Notes: a model not told the origin generated them from the sequence alone. A stretch of DNA of 64,000 bases from Isoetes taiwanensis (GCA_021234155.1 JAJEKV010000086.1:1302001-1366000), one strand, 5' to 3'; counted from the first letter of the stretch, positions 32,583 through 44,707 are shown. Translations and numbers: made by a program.

Positions 32583-33116
32583 ATGAATCTAAATTGGTTT
32601 GTAGGTATGGCCCCGAGTGTGAAGACACAAATGATTAGTGAGATTAGACGCGTGGTCATAAATGAGATATGTGCTAACGAAAGTCCCGACCGGGAGATGC
32701 AAACTGGTCAACGTGTCGACCATTTTGTCAGACATGTGAAAAGGAAGTGCCAATTTGAGTTAGCACAAAAATGGCCAGGTCAAGAAGAAATGTTGACTTC
32801 TCTCCTTGACACACATGTAAAGCCAATGATTGGAAACCCCATGGATGAACTGAAGACATGTTTGAAGCATTCAGTGCAGCTTAAAAGTCCCAATGCCGAG
32901 GCTCGTGTCAAGGAATGGGTAGCTTCATGGAATTGCTCAAAGAAGCGACGTGCAGATCACAAGAACATCATTGCGGATCTCAATGCACGTCAGTTGGAGG
33001 TAATTAAAAATGCTTTGCATCAGGGGGGAAGCTCTAGTGGAGCGGGGCCTAGCAAGGCCCACTTTTCTTTGGAGAATCACATGAACACATCAATCTTTGT
33101 TGATCCCATACCGTAG
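32583..33116 (+). CDS. Unrecognised transposon ORF, 177 codons
   Basis: The frame opens with ATG at 32583. The stretch TTGGTTTGTAG before GTATGGCC at 32607 could be a splice acceptor, so the true protein may begin earlier, across the LINE insertion. The product is charged and helical, with RVDHFVRHVKRKCQFELAQK, then KEWVASWNCSKKRRADHKN and a Gly/Ser stretch (GGSSSGAGPSK). I recognise no family. It belongs to the CACTA-like element split by the LINE, so it is likely an element-encoded protein, perhaps a DNA-binding one. Confidence 0.45.
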   Translation: MNLNWFVGMAPSVKTQMISEIRRVVINEICANESPDREMQTGQRVDHFVRHVKRKCQFELAQKWPGQEEMLTSLLDTHVKPMIGNPMDELKTCLKHSVQLKSPNAEARVKEWVASWNCSKKRRADHKNIIADLNARQLEVIKNALHQGGSSSGAGPSKAHFSLENHMNTSIFVDPIP

Positions 33117-33189
33117 AGGCCGTGGATGTGATCGCCTTATTGAGGAGAAACCAACACATCGCGACGTATCAAATCAAGATCAGCGGAAC

Positions 33190-34165
33190 ACAACACTTCC
33201 AAGATGATGAGCTATACGGTGGATGGGTTTTCAAGGGCAAAGATAGAGGCGAGGACGTATGAGATGGCTCAAAGATACATACGCTTCAAGAGCCCGCATC
33301 CTGCTTTGGCTACATCCATTGGACTTGCATATGAAGTTGCTAGCTCTAGTGGGGATACCATAGGGCCAATGGTGATTCTACCTTTCATGAATGGAGAGAC
33401 ACTTGCACACTTTGTTTGACTATTTACCTAATAACTTGTCACGTTTTAGAAGATGGTCAAATGCAATTGCTAGAGCCAAGAAGAACCCGACAAACACATA
33501 AAATTTGAACTTAGGAGCAAAATGCGAAGTTGTATATCGATATGTTCCGAGATAGCTCTTGCCCCTAGCGAAGGTGTCGTTGAGATCCACAAAGGCCACT
33601 TCACTCACACAAAGCTTAATTGCAAGAGAGTCAAATTACATTTTGATGATGAGTACCAAAATGTGTGGGTGGCCATTGGTGATTGGGACAATGCAATTCA
33701 TTTTTTCGCCAAAGAGCGTCGTCCCTTGTTGAAGTATAAATTACTTACTTTCGGATGGACAAAGCAAAATATCCATGGTTAGAGGAAACCGTGTTTGAGA
33801 AATCAAAAGGATGATGATCGTGTATGGGGACCACGAAATTCATGATGTCTATGCATTGGGATATATTTATGAGATGCTTCGGTTTTCGGCAAGCTATGCG
33901 ACGAATGAAGTGGTTTAATAATAACAACAATGCCCAATGGATTAATCCAACCCATATGTACCAGCGGCGTCTTGACAAGTTGGAGGAGCAAAACAAGAAT
34001 GATGTGCCTACGTGAAGGCGTATTCTCATCACGACCCAAAGCTTCGAAGTTGTTGAAGCCTTACAAAGTGTTGGAATATCTTCTACCATGGTTGTGAGAC
34101 AAAGGCGACAAATGAAGTGCATGGATGCCTTGGAGATGTCAAAATTGTTGTTGTCACAACTCAAA
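33190..34165 (+). pseudogene. Broken transposon ORF continuation
   Basis: Plus-strand frames at 33204-33419 (MMSYTVDGFSRAKIEARTYE), 33525-33782 (GVVEIHKGHFTHTKL then WVAIGDWDNAIHFFAKERRP) and 33800-34165 look coding but are separated by stops and possible introns. No domain is recognised. They follow the ORF at 32583 in the same orientation, so they are probably later exons of the same element gene or of a second element gene. Confidence 0.35.
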
Positions 34166-35039
34166 GAATGAATACAATATTGTATATCTTGCCATGTTTA
34201 AGAGTATTAAATTTTTTAATTGTCTAATAACCAAATATATAGACACTTTTAATTATTCAAATCCCAATGTTTTGTAATGAACTTCCCATGTTGCTAACAT
34301 TTACTATGTTATTCATCGTGACTCCATATAAATAACTTGCAAGTTTTTGCACATGTCCAACAACCATGGGATGCGATACGATGGCATATCTATTGTTCAA
34401 GAACTTTACTTCTCGTGTGGCTTGGTAGCCTTAATGACAGCCCTAAACCGCAAAAGGCCTTTAAGAGGCGAAGTTGGTCGTTCGGGTTTAGCTCGCCACC
34501 GCCACCTCCACCATTGTGCGGATTTGGTATGGATTTTTTCTAGGATAAAATGTAAGTTAACCATTTATTTTAACGTTCTAATGTTTTTAAATGTAGCGTG
34601 TAAATGCGGTTCGCGTCCTTCTTTTCCTATGCATAATGTCCGCTGTAAAAATTGGTTGCGGCGGATCTTCTTCTCATGAAAAGCGAAGAGTCGGGAGGAA
34701 AAGGACCTCGATTCGAGGAGCCAGACGAAGAGCTGGGAACTCCCAGAGATATCAACGAGGCGATAACCCCGAAGATAGGTGGAATGCCTTGCAACTTGGG
34801 ATGTCGCCCTAAATGGATATTATGCCGCGGCCATTGAACAAAGTAGGCTGAGGTGCGGCACGTGACCCTCACGTCATAGCTCATACACTCCTTTCGAATT
34901 CAATCTTGGGCACCTTCAGGGGCGAGGGGATCCAACCCGCACGACGAGAGCACCGGCCGTCGTTCACGTCGGAGTGGGCGCATAATTCCTCTTCAAGCTC
35001 TATTAAAGATCGTGCACCCACGCACCCTCCTCCGAAGGC
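34166..35039. other. Mostly non-coding part of the element
   Basis: 34190-34330 is AT-rich. A frame at about 34430-34540 has a proline run (SSPPPPPPLCGFG) after PKAFKRRSWSFGF-like residues, and 34650-34850 has a short acidic frame. Neither can be assigned. No clear gene. Confidence 0.3.
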
Positions 35040-36105
35040 ATGTCTTTGAATATGAGTGAGTTCATCTTGAATTATGCCCTTTTTTGTTCACGAACACATA
35101 TTCATATGTTAGTCATTATGTTGAGTGTAGTAACAAGAAGGTGCCGGCGCCCTGACACTCTGGATGGCGACAATTTTTGGAGGATGGCTAATAGTGTCAC
35201 AAATAGCGTTTGCCATAACGTCCACAAGGGTGAATGGCCGGGAGCCTATGATGAGGAAAAAGAGAGGATCAAGGAGCTTTTAGAAGCAGAATATCCCGAG
35301 CTCAAGTTAGGAGAGATCTCATGGAGGGAGGTTTGTTCAAAGCAGGGTAAACATGTTAAAGCCACGGTATTAGGCTCTTTCGTTCTTCATTATAACCTCA
35401 TTGTAGTCATATTTTATTTATATTTTGCAGAGGTAATCAGAAGAAGCAGCTGAAAGCTCTTGCCAAAGCTACAGGAGTCTCGATAGAGGAAGTGGCACAG
35501 CCTATCTGGTTGACTAATGAGGCATTTCAAGTACATCATCTCTCCCATGAGTCATATAATTAGATGACGCCATGTGGATAAGTCCTTGTATTGCATTGTA
35601 GTAGGAGAGTCGTGATAATTAGATGACGCCATGTGGACTAAGTCCTTGTATTGCATTGTACAACATATTATCAAAGAAAGGGGAAGCTAGAATAAAGGCA
35701 GCTACTGGACGCGGGTAATGACGTATAAGTGGCGACCATAGTGCCAATAAGATCCGCGGTAATGCGCGGTTATGGCTTTCTCGGATAAGCTATTTGTGGG
35801 GTATAAATTTGGTTTATAATGTAGGTTCTCGAAGTTGAACACTAACATTAGTTTGGTGCTCACTCAATAGAAGTCATTTTTCGGTCGCCGGCCAAGCAAA
35901 GATGAACGCTGGAAGGGCCTTCAAAAAAGGCGTCATGCGGCCATCGATGCCTTATTGAAGCGTGAGCGGGGGCGTGTGTATCATTCATTAGATAATTATT
36001 TGTGACTACAATGAACTAATTATTGCGATACAATATAATGCAGGTAAATGAATACGAACCCGCCAATGAAGAAGAAGAAGAAGAAGAAGAGAGCAACAAC
36101 TAAAG
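35040..36105 (+). pseudogene. Last coding blocks of the CACTA-like element
   Basis: Separate frames give DGDNFWRMANSVTNSV and YDEEKERIKELLEAEYPEL, then after a probable intron KKQLKALAKATGVSIEEVAQ. Further blocks are RRPSKDERWKGLQKRRHAAI (about 35890) and a final exon-like VNEYEPAN with an eight-residue Glu run ending in a stop near 36102. Spacing by AT-rich intervals with GT/AG-like edges suggests exons. The charged, helical character recalls DNA-binding transposon proteins, but I cannot name a family. Confidence 0.35.
35562..35660 (+). repeat. 56-bp tandem duplication
   Basis: AATTAGATGACGCCATGTGG followed by TAAGTCCTTGTATTGCATTGTA occurs twice, starting near 35561 and 35617. It lies in a non-coding interval between two coding blocks of the element. 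Confidence 0.8.
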
Positions 36106-36547
36106 ACTCAATATATTTTGTAATGTGCAAATTACATTGTAAAATATATTAAATTTTTTATGCTTTGTTCTTATTATTTGTGATTTTTTTTTTTGTTATG
36201 TTAACTTTATGCTCGATTCTATATTTTATTCTTAGATTTATTAAACATTTAATTACATATTAAATAATAATGCTTATCTACCATGATACTGAATACTAAT
36301 ATAATCTAATCAATATTTGTTTCTATTTTTCGAATTTTTTAATTTTTATTCTCGATTTATTTTGTTCATATTTAATATTTATTAATACTATTAATATTAT
36401 TGTTAATATTAATATTATTTAATAATATTAATAAATATTACTAAATATTTATTTATATTAAATATTTGTTAATATTGAATATGAATATTAATTGTCCTTT
36501 AAATAATATTGAATAATATTAAATAAATATTTTTTTTTTCAAAATTC
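36106..36547. other. AT-rich tail of the element
   Basis: Dominated by AATATT/TTAATA steps (for example 36360-36530). No gene or structured repeat beyond simple AT richness. Confidence 0.6.
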
Positions 36548-36850
36548 ATTAATCGTCGTTTAACGACGTTCGAGCGTGGTCGCCACGTGTCGCCACCGCA
36601 TCATTCGCCGCCAGCCATCGGTAGCGGCACGTCGGGCGCGTTGTTGAACGGCGTGGTGGCGTGGGCTGCTACGCCGCCAGCGATTGCGGATGGCCACGCC
36701 GTCGGCAACGTCGTTGAACGACGTTTTACACGTAGCGCCGCCTATGTCTATGTTACGGTGCGGCAACGCCGGCCCGGACGCCGCGACACGCGACATGATG
36801 GCGTGTATTAATCGTCGTTGAGCGGCGTTGCGAGATCATCGCCACGCCAG
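36548..36850. repeat. Subterminal palindrome cluster 5
   Basis: ATCGTCGTTTAACGACGTTC (36553), GTTGTTGAACGGCG (about 36640), AACGTCGTTGAACGACGTT (36707) and CGTCGTTGAGCGGCG (36814) are spaced within 300 bp of GC-rich sequence. GATTAATCG-type sequence follows. This is the rightmost cluster and probably close to the end of the CACTA-like element, but no TTGTAGTG end is visible. Confidence 0.7.
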
Positions 36851-37884
36851 CCGTAGTAAAAAGTGGGGCGATTAATCGCCAATTGGCTATTTTTTTAATA
36901 TTTTTCAATTAGGGTTTGATAGATTAGTAGGATCCGTTTTGCACTTGGCGGGCTTGCAATCGCCCATTTAAATTCTTTTTATCTTTGCGAGAAAAAATCA
37001 CCCACATCGTAATTTTTGTATCGACATAGTAAAATAGGATTAGCCCATATATGATTTTAAAACATTTGTATGAAAAGAGAATCGCCCAAAATAAAAAATA
37101 TATTGATGAGGTGATACCATCACTCGTTATCACCATGCCCATATTAAGAAATCTCGAATTAGGGCTTAAGGCTTCAGAGATTTGGGCAGATTTCGTAGCT
37201 GAAATTTCGTAACCCCATATTGGATTACCTCGGAGATTTTCTTAGGGCTTCATCTTCTGGAGGCCCATTGCAGGCTTCCATAGTGAATCCAAATAGCATT
37301 ACATGCTTTTTTTTATTGAAGCTTATTTGGTTTTAGTGTCATTTGGCATTCCAAATTAGCAGGTTCAAGTTTAGGATTGAAGATGATCTCCCCATTACTT
37401 AATTATTTCGTGAAGGATCTTAAATTTCTGGAAACTTCGTGAAGAAAGTTACAAGTATGAGAGTTCTTTTGCAATGTCTCGTGAATGGGTAGGGCCTAAA
37501 GGGCAGTGCCAGTGTTGTGTGTTAGTCTCAGGGTCAAAGGGCCTCAAATGTTCAATGTCTACGTCACCAGTGTCCAATTTTACATTCATGCCTCACACGG
37601 GAGTAGATATATTATTACATCCATGAATATAAAGGGTAAGTACAATAGTCTTTACATTTTTGTCTCTTGTCATGATTCTTCTATGTGTGTTTTCATCTTT
37701 CCAATGCCTATATCTCATACACACTCACCCCGGTTTTTGGTCCACTGTGGAAAACATCAGTTTTGGTAGGTCTACATGTCCTGTTTTCAAAGAATCCTAC
37801 ATGTGGATTTGTGGAGGTATGGTTTTGTTCAATAATGGTGTTCTTTTTTCAGTGGACTAAAACATCCACTGTTGTTTTGTAGTT
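36851..37884. other. No gene recognised
   Basis: AT-rich single-copy-looking DNA with short frames only. Phrases such as ATTAGGGTTTGATAG near 36908 resemble plant 5' leader motifs, but no coding region follows. Confidence 0.4.
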
Positions 37885-38460
37885 TCCTCTATTGTGACAT
37901 GTCATTTTATAATACAATCCACCGTAAGAAAGAATACTTGAATTTCTACATGTCTAATAATTTTGTTGTCACATGTCTTTATAGATGTAGGAAAGAATAT
38001 TTGATTCTCTACATGTCCTATGCTTCCATTCACATGTCTTTATAGTAGTAGGACAGAGTACTTTATTTACTAAAGCATTGTAGGAAAGAATACATGAATT
38101 ACAACATGTGTAATACTTCTATTGTCACATGTCTTTATAGAAGTAGGAAAGAATACTTGATTCTCTACATGTCGTATGCTTCCATGTCACATGTAAAACA
38201 ATTCTATTCTTTATAGTAGTAGGGCCAGTGAGTACTTTATTTGCTAAGGCATTATAGGAAAGAATACATGAATTACGACATGTGCAATACTTCTATTGTC
38301 ACATGTCTTTATAGAAGTAGGAAAGAATACTTGATTCTCTACATGTCTTATCCTTCCATATCACGGGTCTTTATAGTGGTAGGACAGAGTACTTGATTTG
38401 CTACATGTGATGCGTGCACGATCACATGTCCTTATACTAGTATTCCATGTAAGACAAGTT
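37885..38460 (+). repeat. Tandem repeat, ~156-174-bp units
   Basis: TCTTTATAGAAGTAGG followed by AAAGAATACTTGATTCTCTA and CATGTC recurs at 37976, 38132 and 38306, with a partial copy at about 38368. Within each unit two related half-units alternate (CTTCCATxxCACATGTCTTTAT). Confidence 0.75.
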
Positions 38461-38484
38461 ACTTCAATTACTTAGCCTATTTTT

Positions 38485-38940
38485 TGCATAACAAAACCAT
38501 CAAGAATTTGATTTGTATTCCTTGAGGAGGTGCAGGGACGGCGCGAACAAATCCCTAAACATTAATGTCATAGGACCATAAAATCCTAACAATATCCTAA
38601 CATTTTGGATATTGTTAGAGAAAGACCATTAAAACGCCTACATTTTTGCATAACAAACCATTAAGAATTGTGAGATGTATTTCTTTATGGAGGAAAGGAC
38701 CATTGCAACAAATCCCCAAGCATTAAATGGCAAGACCATGCAATATCCTAACATTATTCCCCCATTTTGATATCGTTAGTGGAACACCATTAAACCGCTC
38801 CTACATCTTGGTATAATTTAGACCATTAAGAATTTGAGATGTAATTGTTTATGGGGAATAGGACCATTGCAACAAATCCCTCAAGCATTATAAAATGGCA
38901 AGACTCATGAATATCCTAACATTATCCCATTTTAGAGCCG
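38485..38940 (+). repeat. Three ~150-165-bp tandem units
   Basis: CCATTAAGAATTTGAGATGTA, AGGACCATTGCAACAAATCC and ATATCCTAACATT recur in order, starting near 38500, 38655 and 38821. No coding content. Confidence 0.75.
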
Positions 38941-39429
38941 AGGTTAATGGTGTAGGATTTTGTAATAACGAAGTTTGTATTCGTAAGTCTAACTTAAAAT
39001 TTGGTATGGAAAGTATTGTTTCATTGTGCATTTCTGAAAATTTGGTTCGACAAAATATTATTTGATTCTGCATTATAAAACAATTCGCTCATTGTCTTCA
39101 TTTTGATGATTCAATTGTGTGTTTGGAATTTCAAAAAATGTGAAGGGTAAATTTGAAATACTGACTAAGAACACGAGGGTATTTTTGGAATTTGTAGATT
39201 TTAGCTCTCTTAACTAGTTCGTGTAGATAGTTAGGAGGGGTATTTTTGGAATTAACAAGACTTGAGGGGCAAATTTGGAAATCTCATAAACTTCAAGGGT
39301 ATATATGGAATTTTCCCTATATAGAAGGATAGATCAATATCTAATGGTTTAGAATAGGCCATGTCAAATTTTATGACACGTGGATAGGCTAGGCTTTTAG
39401 ATAATATGACACTCGAGGTTGGGCTGTTG

Positions 39430-39650
39430 CGTTAATAATAATAATAAATAAATGAATAAATAAAGGAGAGAATTTAAATAGGCAAGATTTGAATTTAATG
39501 GGCAATAAATGAATAAATAAAGGAGAGAATTTAAATAGGCAAGATTTGAATTTAATGGGCAAGATCAGTTGCGCTAATAATAATAATAAATAAATGAATA
39601 AATAAAGGAGAGAATTTAAATAGGCAAGATTTGAATTTAATGGGTCTTAA
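39430..39650 (+). repeat. Short tandem duplications with TAA/AATA simple sequence
   Basis: AATGAATAAATAAAGGAGAG followed by AATTTAAATAGGCAAG occurs three times, beginning near 39450, 39508 and 39592. Two copies also include TTGCG(C/T)TAATAATAATAAT. Confidence 0.8.
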
Positions 39651-40141
39651 AAAATAATGCATGCCAAAACTTTAGACCGACAACATTGTCCGTCCAAACA
39701 TTTAATGCATGCCAAAAGCCACGTCATAGTTTAGGGCGTGGTGTGATACACTCGGTGCTTATTTTATCCACATGGCAAGTTATTATCGCAAAAAAAAAGT
39801 CTGGGTTGGGGCAAAATGTGATTCCAGCCTAAGGAAATCTTTGTTCTTGAAAGAAGAGGAGGAAGAAGAAGATTGAAGGATGCATTCAGGAGGTCAAGAT
39901 AGGGGCTAGAGCGATGTAGCATGCAAAGCTGAAGAAACAAGAGTATAGCATTGCAAGTTTTCTGCCTGGCTGCAAGTTTTTAGCTGCCTGGTTCAGTGGT
40001 AAATCAGCGTGTTAAATCATTTGTGCATTTCACATAACCACCTTCTTAGTTTGGCATATTGAGAAAATTTTTGTGTGTTTTATTTCTTCAAGTAATTTAC
40101 ATAATGTGAAAAATCTGTTTGTTGTTCACCATACAAAATAG
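39651..40141. other. 3' flank of the phosphatase gene
   Basis: No coding region. On the minus strand this is downstream of the stop at 40142-40144 and probably contains the 3' UTR. I did not identify a clear polyadenylation signal. Confidence 0.4.
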
Positions 40142-41972
40142 TTAGATTGGGACAGGTGAATTAACGTTGCCAAACAGAATTCCATCATGATCAGATTTTG
40201 TGAGAAACTCAAAATTATCTGCAGCCAGTTTGCCATCAGAGGAGACCTGATATATCGAGCGCTGTGCATGTGCCAATGCACAATAGTTCACCCCATACAC
40301 TAACCCATCCTGCAATTTGGATGCAATCAGTGCCACACCTTCACCTGCAAAAGAGATGGGGAATCTACGTGTTAATCACTTTTGAATTATGCCAGAGAAT
40401 AGTATATATTCTTGTGCAGTCTGTGAAATATTCCAGAGAAACAAACAATACCATGTGTAACAAATAGGATGTTTTCTGCAGGATACTTGTCTGCTATACC
40501 CTGGACAGTTTTCCAATACCTTGCATGGGCAGCATCCAAAGATTCTGGCCATTCGGGAAGCTGAAAATTACAGATTAAATGCATTATCCAGCGAACAGAA
40601 TCGAAGAAACCTATATAAAGCCATTACTTTGTAACTCCTTTCATTCATCACATTTTCTTTCTTCTACACTTGTGATTAAAAGAACACACTTCTCACATAA
40701 TGTTAGCCCATTCCAGGAACCAGTGGCACTTCAGCAGTTTCTGGCGCAATTTAGAAATGCGTGCAATCTAGGATAGAATATAACTTAATCGAGCTGCTTT
40801 ATTTAAGCACTTCCACATGCTTTCAGAAGACCAGAGATGCAGATATAAGCAGAATCGGAGAATTGGCTGCAGGCAACAAAAAACCAAGATGGCAGCAAAA
40901 TTTCATAGAAGCAGCAAAAATGTGGACAACAGAGCATGAAGATACTAGATACTTTTGCCACTATGCCAGCACTTAAAATAAGCCCATTACCCTAGCGCTC
41001 CAAATAAGAACATCCACAATGATATTTCCTCAAACAACATTTCTCACAACTTATCATAAGAAGTCTACTGTAAATTTAGTAGTTAGAAGTATGGCCCAGC
41101 TACCATTACATCTAAAATGCATTCGACAAGATCAGTACGTTTGCAAGACACTTACAGACTCTATAAAATCATGAGAAAACAAGACAAAAATACCTTTGGC
41201 CAAAATGAATGAGATGCAGTGTCAATTGAAGGAGGCAACATAGAGTAAAGCTCAGGAAAATCAAGCACCCAAGGTATACTCTCCGACATTCGGGGATTAC
41301 TAATTGCATAGCTGTTCATCACCTCTGATAGCCCGTACTCAATTGAGAACTGCCAAAGACAAAAGAACCAATAATGAACTGGAGTCAAAATACAGAAATG
41401 ATAATATCATCAAATGAGAAGAAACTGCACAAAATGAAGAAATAAAATCATTTAAGAACAAGGTGAAGACATATGTCATACTTCAAAAGAATTATGAAGA
41501 TAATGCAACATACCGAGAGCTTGGAGGCATCAAGGGGCCGAGTAAGTTGGGTGCTATCAGGCATAAGCAGCTCATCGGTGGAGGCAGAAAGAGCCTTAAT
41601 AATTTCTGCAGCAGTCTGAACGCATCTCACGAAGGGGGAACAAACAATCTTGGAAACATCTGGTATTTGACTTCTAAGCTTTTTTCCAACAGCCCAGGCC
41701 TGGCGCCTACCTTCTGGAGTGAGAGGAGGATCCCAAGGTCTAGAGGCCGTAAGCTCCCATTTTGAATCAACATGATCAAGCCTCTCGCCATGCCGGAGGA
41801 CAAAAATATTCTGGGTGAAGGAATTACATTTTCTGTATTGGGAGGGATCCTGAACCGACTCTTGCACTTGAACAAATCCGGAAGTGATACCTGCGCTTGA
41901 ACATATTGAAGGTCTCAAGGACCCAGATGACGGATCGATCGGCTCGAGTTTTGGGTCCAAGGGATCTGCCAT
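40142..41972 (-). CDS. Phosphoglycerate-mutase-like histidine phosphatase, four exons
   Basis: Exons on the minus strand are 41972-41514, 41349-41194, 40560-40452 and 40344-40142, joined by GT-AG introns of 164, 633 and 107 bp and encoding 308 residues without a break. The ATG at 41972 is the first in frame. Motifs: IFVLRHGERLDHVDSKW (RHG with catalytic His, about residue 60), RPWDPPLTPEGRRQAW, IVCSPFVRCVQTAAEI with the phosphate-binding Arg, FSIEYGLSEVMN, and VTHGEGV with the second His across the exon 3-4 junction. This is the plant phosphoglycerate-mutase family related to UBASH3/TULA phosphatases. Substrate cannot be told. It is the only intact host gene here, and its upstream side abuts the MULE-like element at about 42190. 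Confidence 0.88.
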
Positions 41973-42339
41973 AGCCCACTCGAGCAAAACGTTTTCTCGT
42001 TTAAGGTCGGCAACGTGCAATGCTTACATCTGGGCTCTTGGCTTCAGGTATCATCGGGGCCGTCGATATTTTCCCAACATATATTTTGCCCTAGAAGCTA
42101 CGACTATTTTCTCATTTCCTTTCTGGTTTTGCGGTTGCATAGTCTTTTGTAGTTTCGACCTTTTTCAATGGTGAAAATAGCTTTATCCTTGTTTAAGTGA
42201 TTCCATCGACGACCTTCCCGCAAAATCACTAACTCCCCACGAATGAGATTCGTTCGCGAGGCCCATTTCGGGTACCTGACATCGTCAGGTGCTTTCTGAG
42301 CGATCCGAGCCGTCCGTCGTCACATTGCATCCTAGTCGT

Positions 42340-43080
42340 CTGAATGATACCTCCCGACGAAATCCCATCCGCAAAATCTTGCCAAACGAATCACCACCCT
42401 TTTGTTCCACGTGACGGAATCACTCTTCATTGATCCCGCCCAATGGAATCACAATATTCTCCCCTATGGAATATCTGGTGGCATATTCCACCGGACGGAT
42501 TCCACTCGAAGGAATCACCAAGTACTATATTCCTCGGGAAAGAATCACCCCCGTGTAATTCCATCCGACGGAATCACCCCCCAAGATGGGAACCCAGGCG
42601 TCGGCCTCACACTTGACAGCTCCTGGAAAGCGCATCCTAACCATTCGCTAGGCGAGGTAATCACAGTCGTTGAAATGACTATTCCTACGGGTGGAATTAC
42701 CAAGTAAACATTCCCCAGGAAGGACCACCCGGCATATTAAACCGGACATAATACCTTTTTCGATATCCCCCCCAGACGGAATCACCAGGTACTATATTCC
42801 ATGGGAAGGAATCAACCCCTTATAATCCCGTCCGTCGGAATCACCCTACAAGATGGGAACACAGCACCGGCCTGAAAACTGACAGCTAACTGCATCCTGA
42901 TCATTTGTTGGACCAGGTAATCACAGCCGTTGCGCGGCTATTCCTACAGTGGAATTACCAGGTAAACATTCCCCCGGAAGGAATAACCACCCGTCGTATC
43001 CCATGTTGTGAAATCACACCGTGAATATTCCCTACAGTAGGATCACTAAGTATATATTCTGCAGCGTAGAATCTCTAAGC
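42340..43080. repeat. Left GGAATCAC/ATTCC palindrome array
   Basis: More than ten copies of (G)GAATCACC with partner ATTCC, for example ATTCCTCGGGAAAGAATCACC-like blocks near 42520 and 42800 and TACTATATTCC repeated at about 42520 and 42791. A longer sub-repeat of about 270 bp is visible: CACCAAGTACTATATTCC at about 42515 against CACCAGGTACTATATTCC at 42783. Confidence 0.75.
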
Positions 43081-43807
43081 TAGTTCCCTTGCATGCTCAA
43101 CACGTTGTTAAATCTGAACGACGTGCAAGACCATATCGACGGCCATAGTGTCGTCATGAACAAGGTCATGAGTTTGTCCAGTCCCTGTATTTTAAATTCT
43201 CAGCCCATGTACGGCTGAGTGAATGCCATGATGACAACTTGCAGTACATACCATCCCACAGAATCACCAGCTTTTGTTTGCCCTTGCCTCAGTCCGATGA
43301 CGTGGACGTCGTTTTGAACCTGTTCTTCAGGGAGAGAGGCTGGGAGATCTCTATGTGGAGTTTGGCATAAACGTTGATGGGAAGATTGAGAAGGTAAGTG
43401 CTTAGAGCAACCCAATTCCATCTCTCTTTAGTGGTAGCTCTAATTTCGTTTTTCCTGGTAGCTACAAGTAGGCATTTGGCAGGCAGGGCCTGTAGAAGGG
43501 CATTTTGACTACAGTCGACTACCCTGGATTATGTTAGAGCATTAGCTTCCTGGTTTGCAATGGGGAGGTACTCAACTAGTGTGGATGTGCCACATTCTCA
43601 CCTCACGGGTTGAGGATTTTATAGCCAGGAAGCAAAAAATAGGGAAGCAGTATGCAATCTCTATATAAGAAGATCTCAAAGGAATAAAGAGCTATCCACA
43701 AAGGTTCATATCTGACTTTGAAAAGGTATGCATGTCCTTTGAAAAGTATGGCTTCAGTTTGCTTTATGTAACAAAGGTATTGGTGTACCTATGGCTCCAA
43801 AGACAAA
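43081..43807 (+). other. Possible upstream exons of the MULE transposase
   Basis: A short frame near 43310-43395 reads GDLYVEFGINVDGKIEK and ends at a GT (AAGGTAAGT), which looks like an exon with a splice donor. Another stretch at 43670-43735 reads GIKSYPQRFISDFEK before GGTATGC. These may be N-terminal exons, but the joins are unproven. Confidence 0.3.
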
Positions 43808-44678
43808 TCTAACACCCTTGTTGTGGAGGGTCGACGTTTCCCTCTAGGTCAAAGAAGGAAATGGGTTGAAAGGAAAAAGGGTATTCAAAGGGGTTGCCAA
43901 TGTCGTTTCACTTTGAAACAGCTCTACCTTCTTCCCAATTGCACTCAAATTACCTACAACAAATGGGATCATGTGAACCAACAAAGTGCAATCTGCCATG
44001 GTAAGGTACTAGCTGTTGAGAAAGGATTGAGGTATAGACTGGCTCCATGGCTCACGACCAAAAAAAAGGAATGGATCAAACAGAAGCTAGTGCATCGCAT
44101 GACACCTAGAATGGTTAGGGACATCCAACAAGAGAGGGTAAACCTGAAGAAGGAGCTCGTTAATTTGGATGGGTTTTGTACGGATGATATGTTAAAGATG
44201 TACGAAATCTACAACGTTGGTAAGCATCCATATGTGGGTGCAACAAGACCATCCACTATGAGCATAGTAATGTCTTTCAATTTGGGGCCATGACTCCAAT
44301 CCAAAGGGATGCCTTGTTGAGATTTGGAAAGGATAGAGCTATATGCCTTGACTCCACCTACAAGACAAATGAGAAGAGGTAGGGTTGTTCCTTTTGTAAT
44401 TCATATTGAATGTAAATTTTCAGGTTCCTTGCAAGCTAATATTGTTAAGGTGTGTTTCTATTTACATTGAAGGTGCTACCTCTTCACTCTCATTGGATTT
44501 GATATCTACTTTAATGGGATGCCTTTGGCTTGGATTATCACGAATACCCAGAAGAAAGAGCCAATAGCTAGATGGCTAGAAGCCATGAAAGTGTGGGTTG
44601 AACTCCATGACTCAACATGGAAGTCCTTGTGTTTTATCACCGACTCTTGTGATGTTGAAATACATGCAATAAAGAAGA
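43808..44678 (+). pseudogene. MULE-type transposase, N-terminal part
   Basis: The frame contains RKKGIQRGCQCRFTLKQL and ICHGK (possible zinc-binding residues), a basic helix region (KKKEWIKQKLVHRMTPRMV), then after a stop the catalytic core start, AICLDSTYKTNEKR. A 93-bp GT-AG intron (44379-44471) joins to CYLFTLIGFDIYFNGMPLAW and FITDSCDVEIHAI, the region of the second catalytic Asp. The order D-x-T-Y-K...PLAW matches the MULE transposase domain. The ORF stops where the insertion at 44679 begins. The rest of the protein resumes in frame at 49970. An internal stop near 44292 breaks it. Confidence 0.65.
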
Positions 44679-44707
44679 CTAGAAACGTGTGCCCGGCGAT
44701 GCCGGGC
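44679..44707 (-). other. Helitron 3' terminus: CTAG and hairpin
   Basis: Plus strand CTAG (44679-44682), AAACGTGT, then GCCCGGC (44691-44697), GAT, GCCGGGC (44701-44707). The 7-bp arms pair perfectly. Confidence 0.65.

Larger units (their letters stand above)
1323..36870 (+). mobile_element. CACTA-like element complex with CGTCGTTnAACGACG subterminal palindromes
   Basis: From the CACTA end at 1323 to about 36870 the sequence is held together by clusters of one palindrome, CGTCGTTnAACGACG, at 1340-1575, 3949-4140, 4742-4925, 10235-11265, about 11800-11880 and 36548-36850. Between the clusters lie degenerate ORFs (5466-6996; 32583-36105). A shared motif (TCGGCTCC...GGAGAAGACTAG) lies downstream of both the 4.9-kb and the 11.9-kb clusters. 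This suggests two related elements side by side, or one element with an internal duplication. The LINE at 12773-32526 splits it, and removing the LINE leaves about 15.8 kb. The right boundary is inferred from where the palindromes stop. No TNP2-type transposase was recognised, so classification rests on the terminus and the subterminal repeats. Confidence 0.5.

Noticed and set aside
36560-36811. Overlapping Arg/Ala-rich frames on both strands
   Set aside because: They come from GC-rich palindromic subterminal repeats; no start context or domain.
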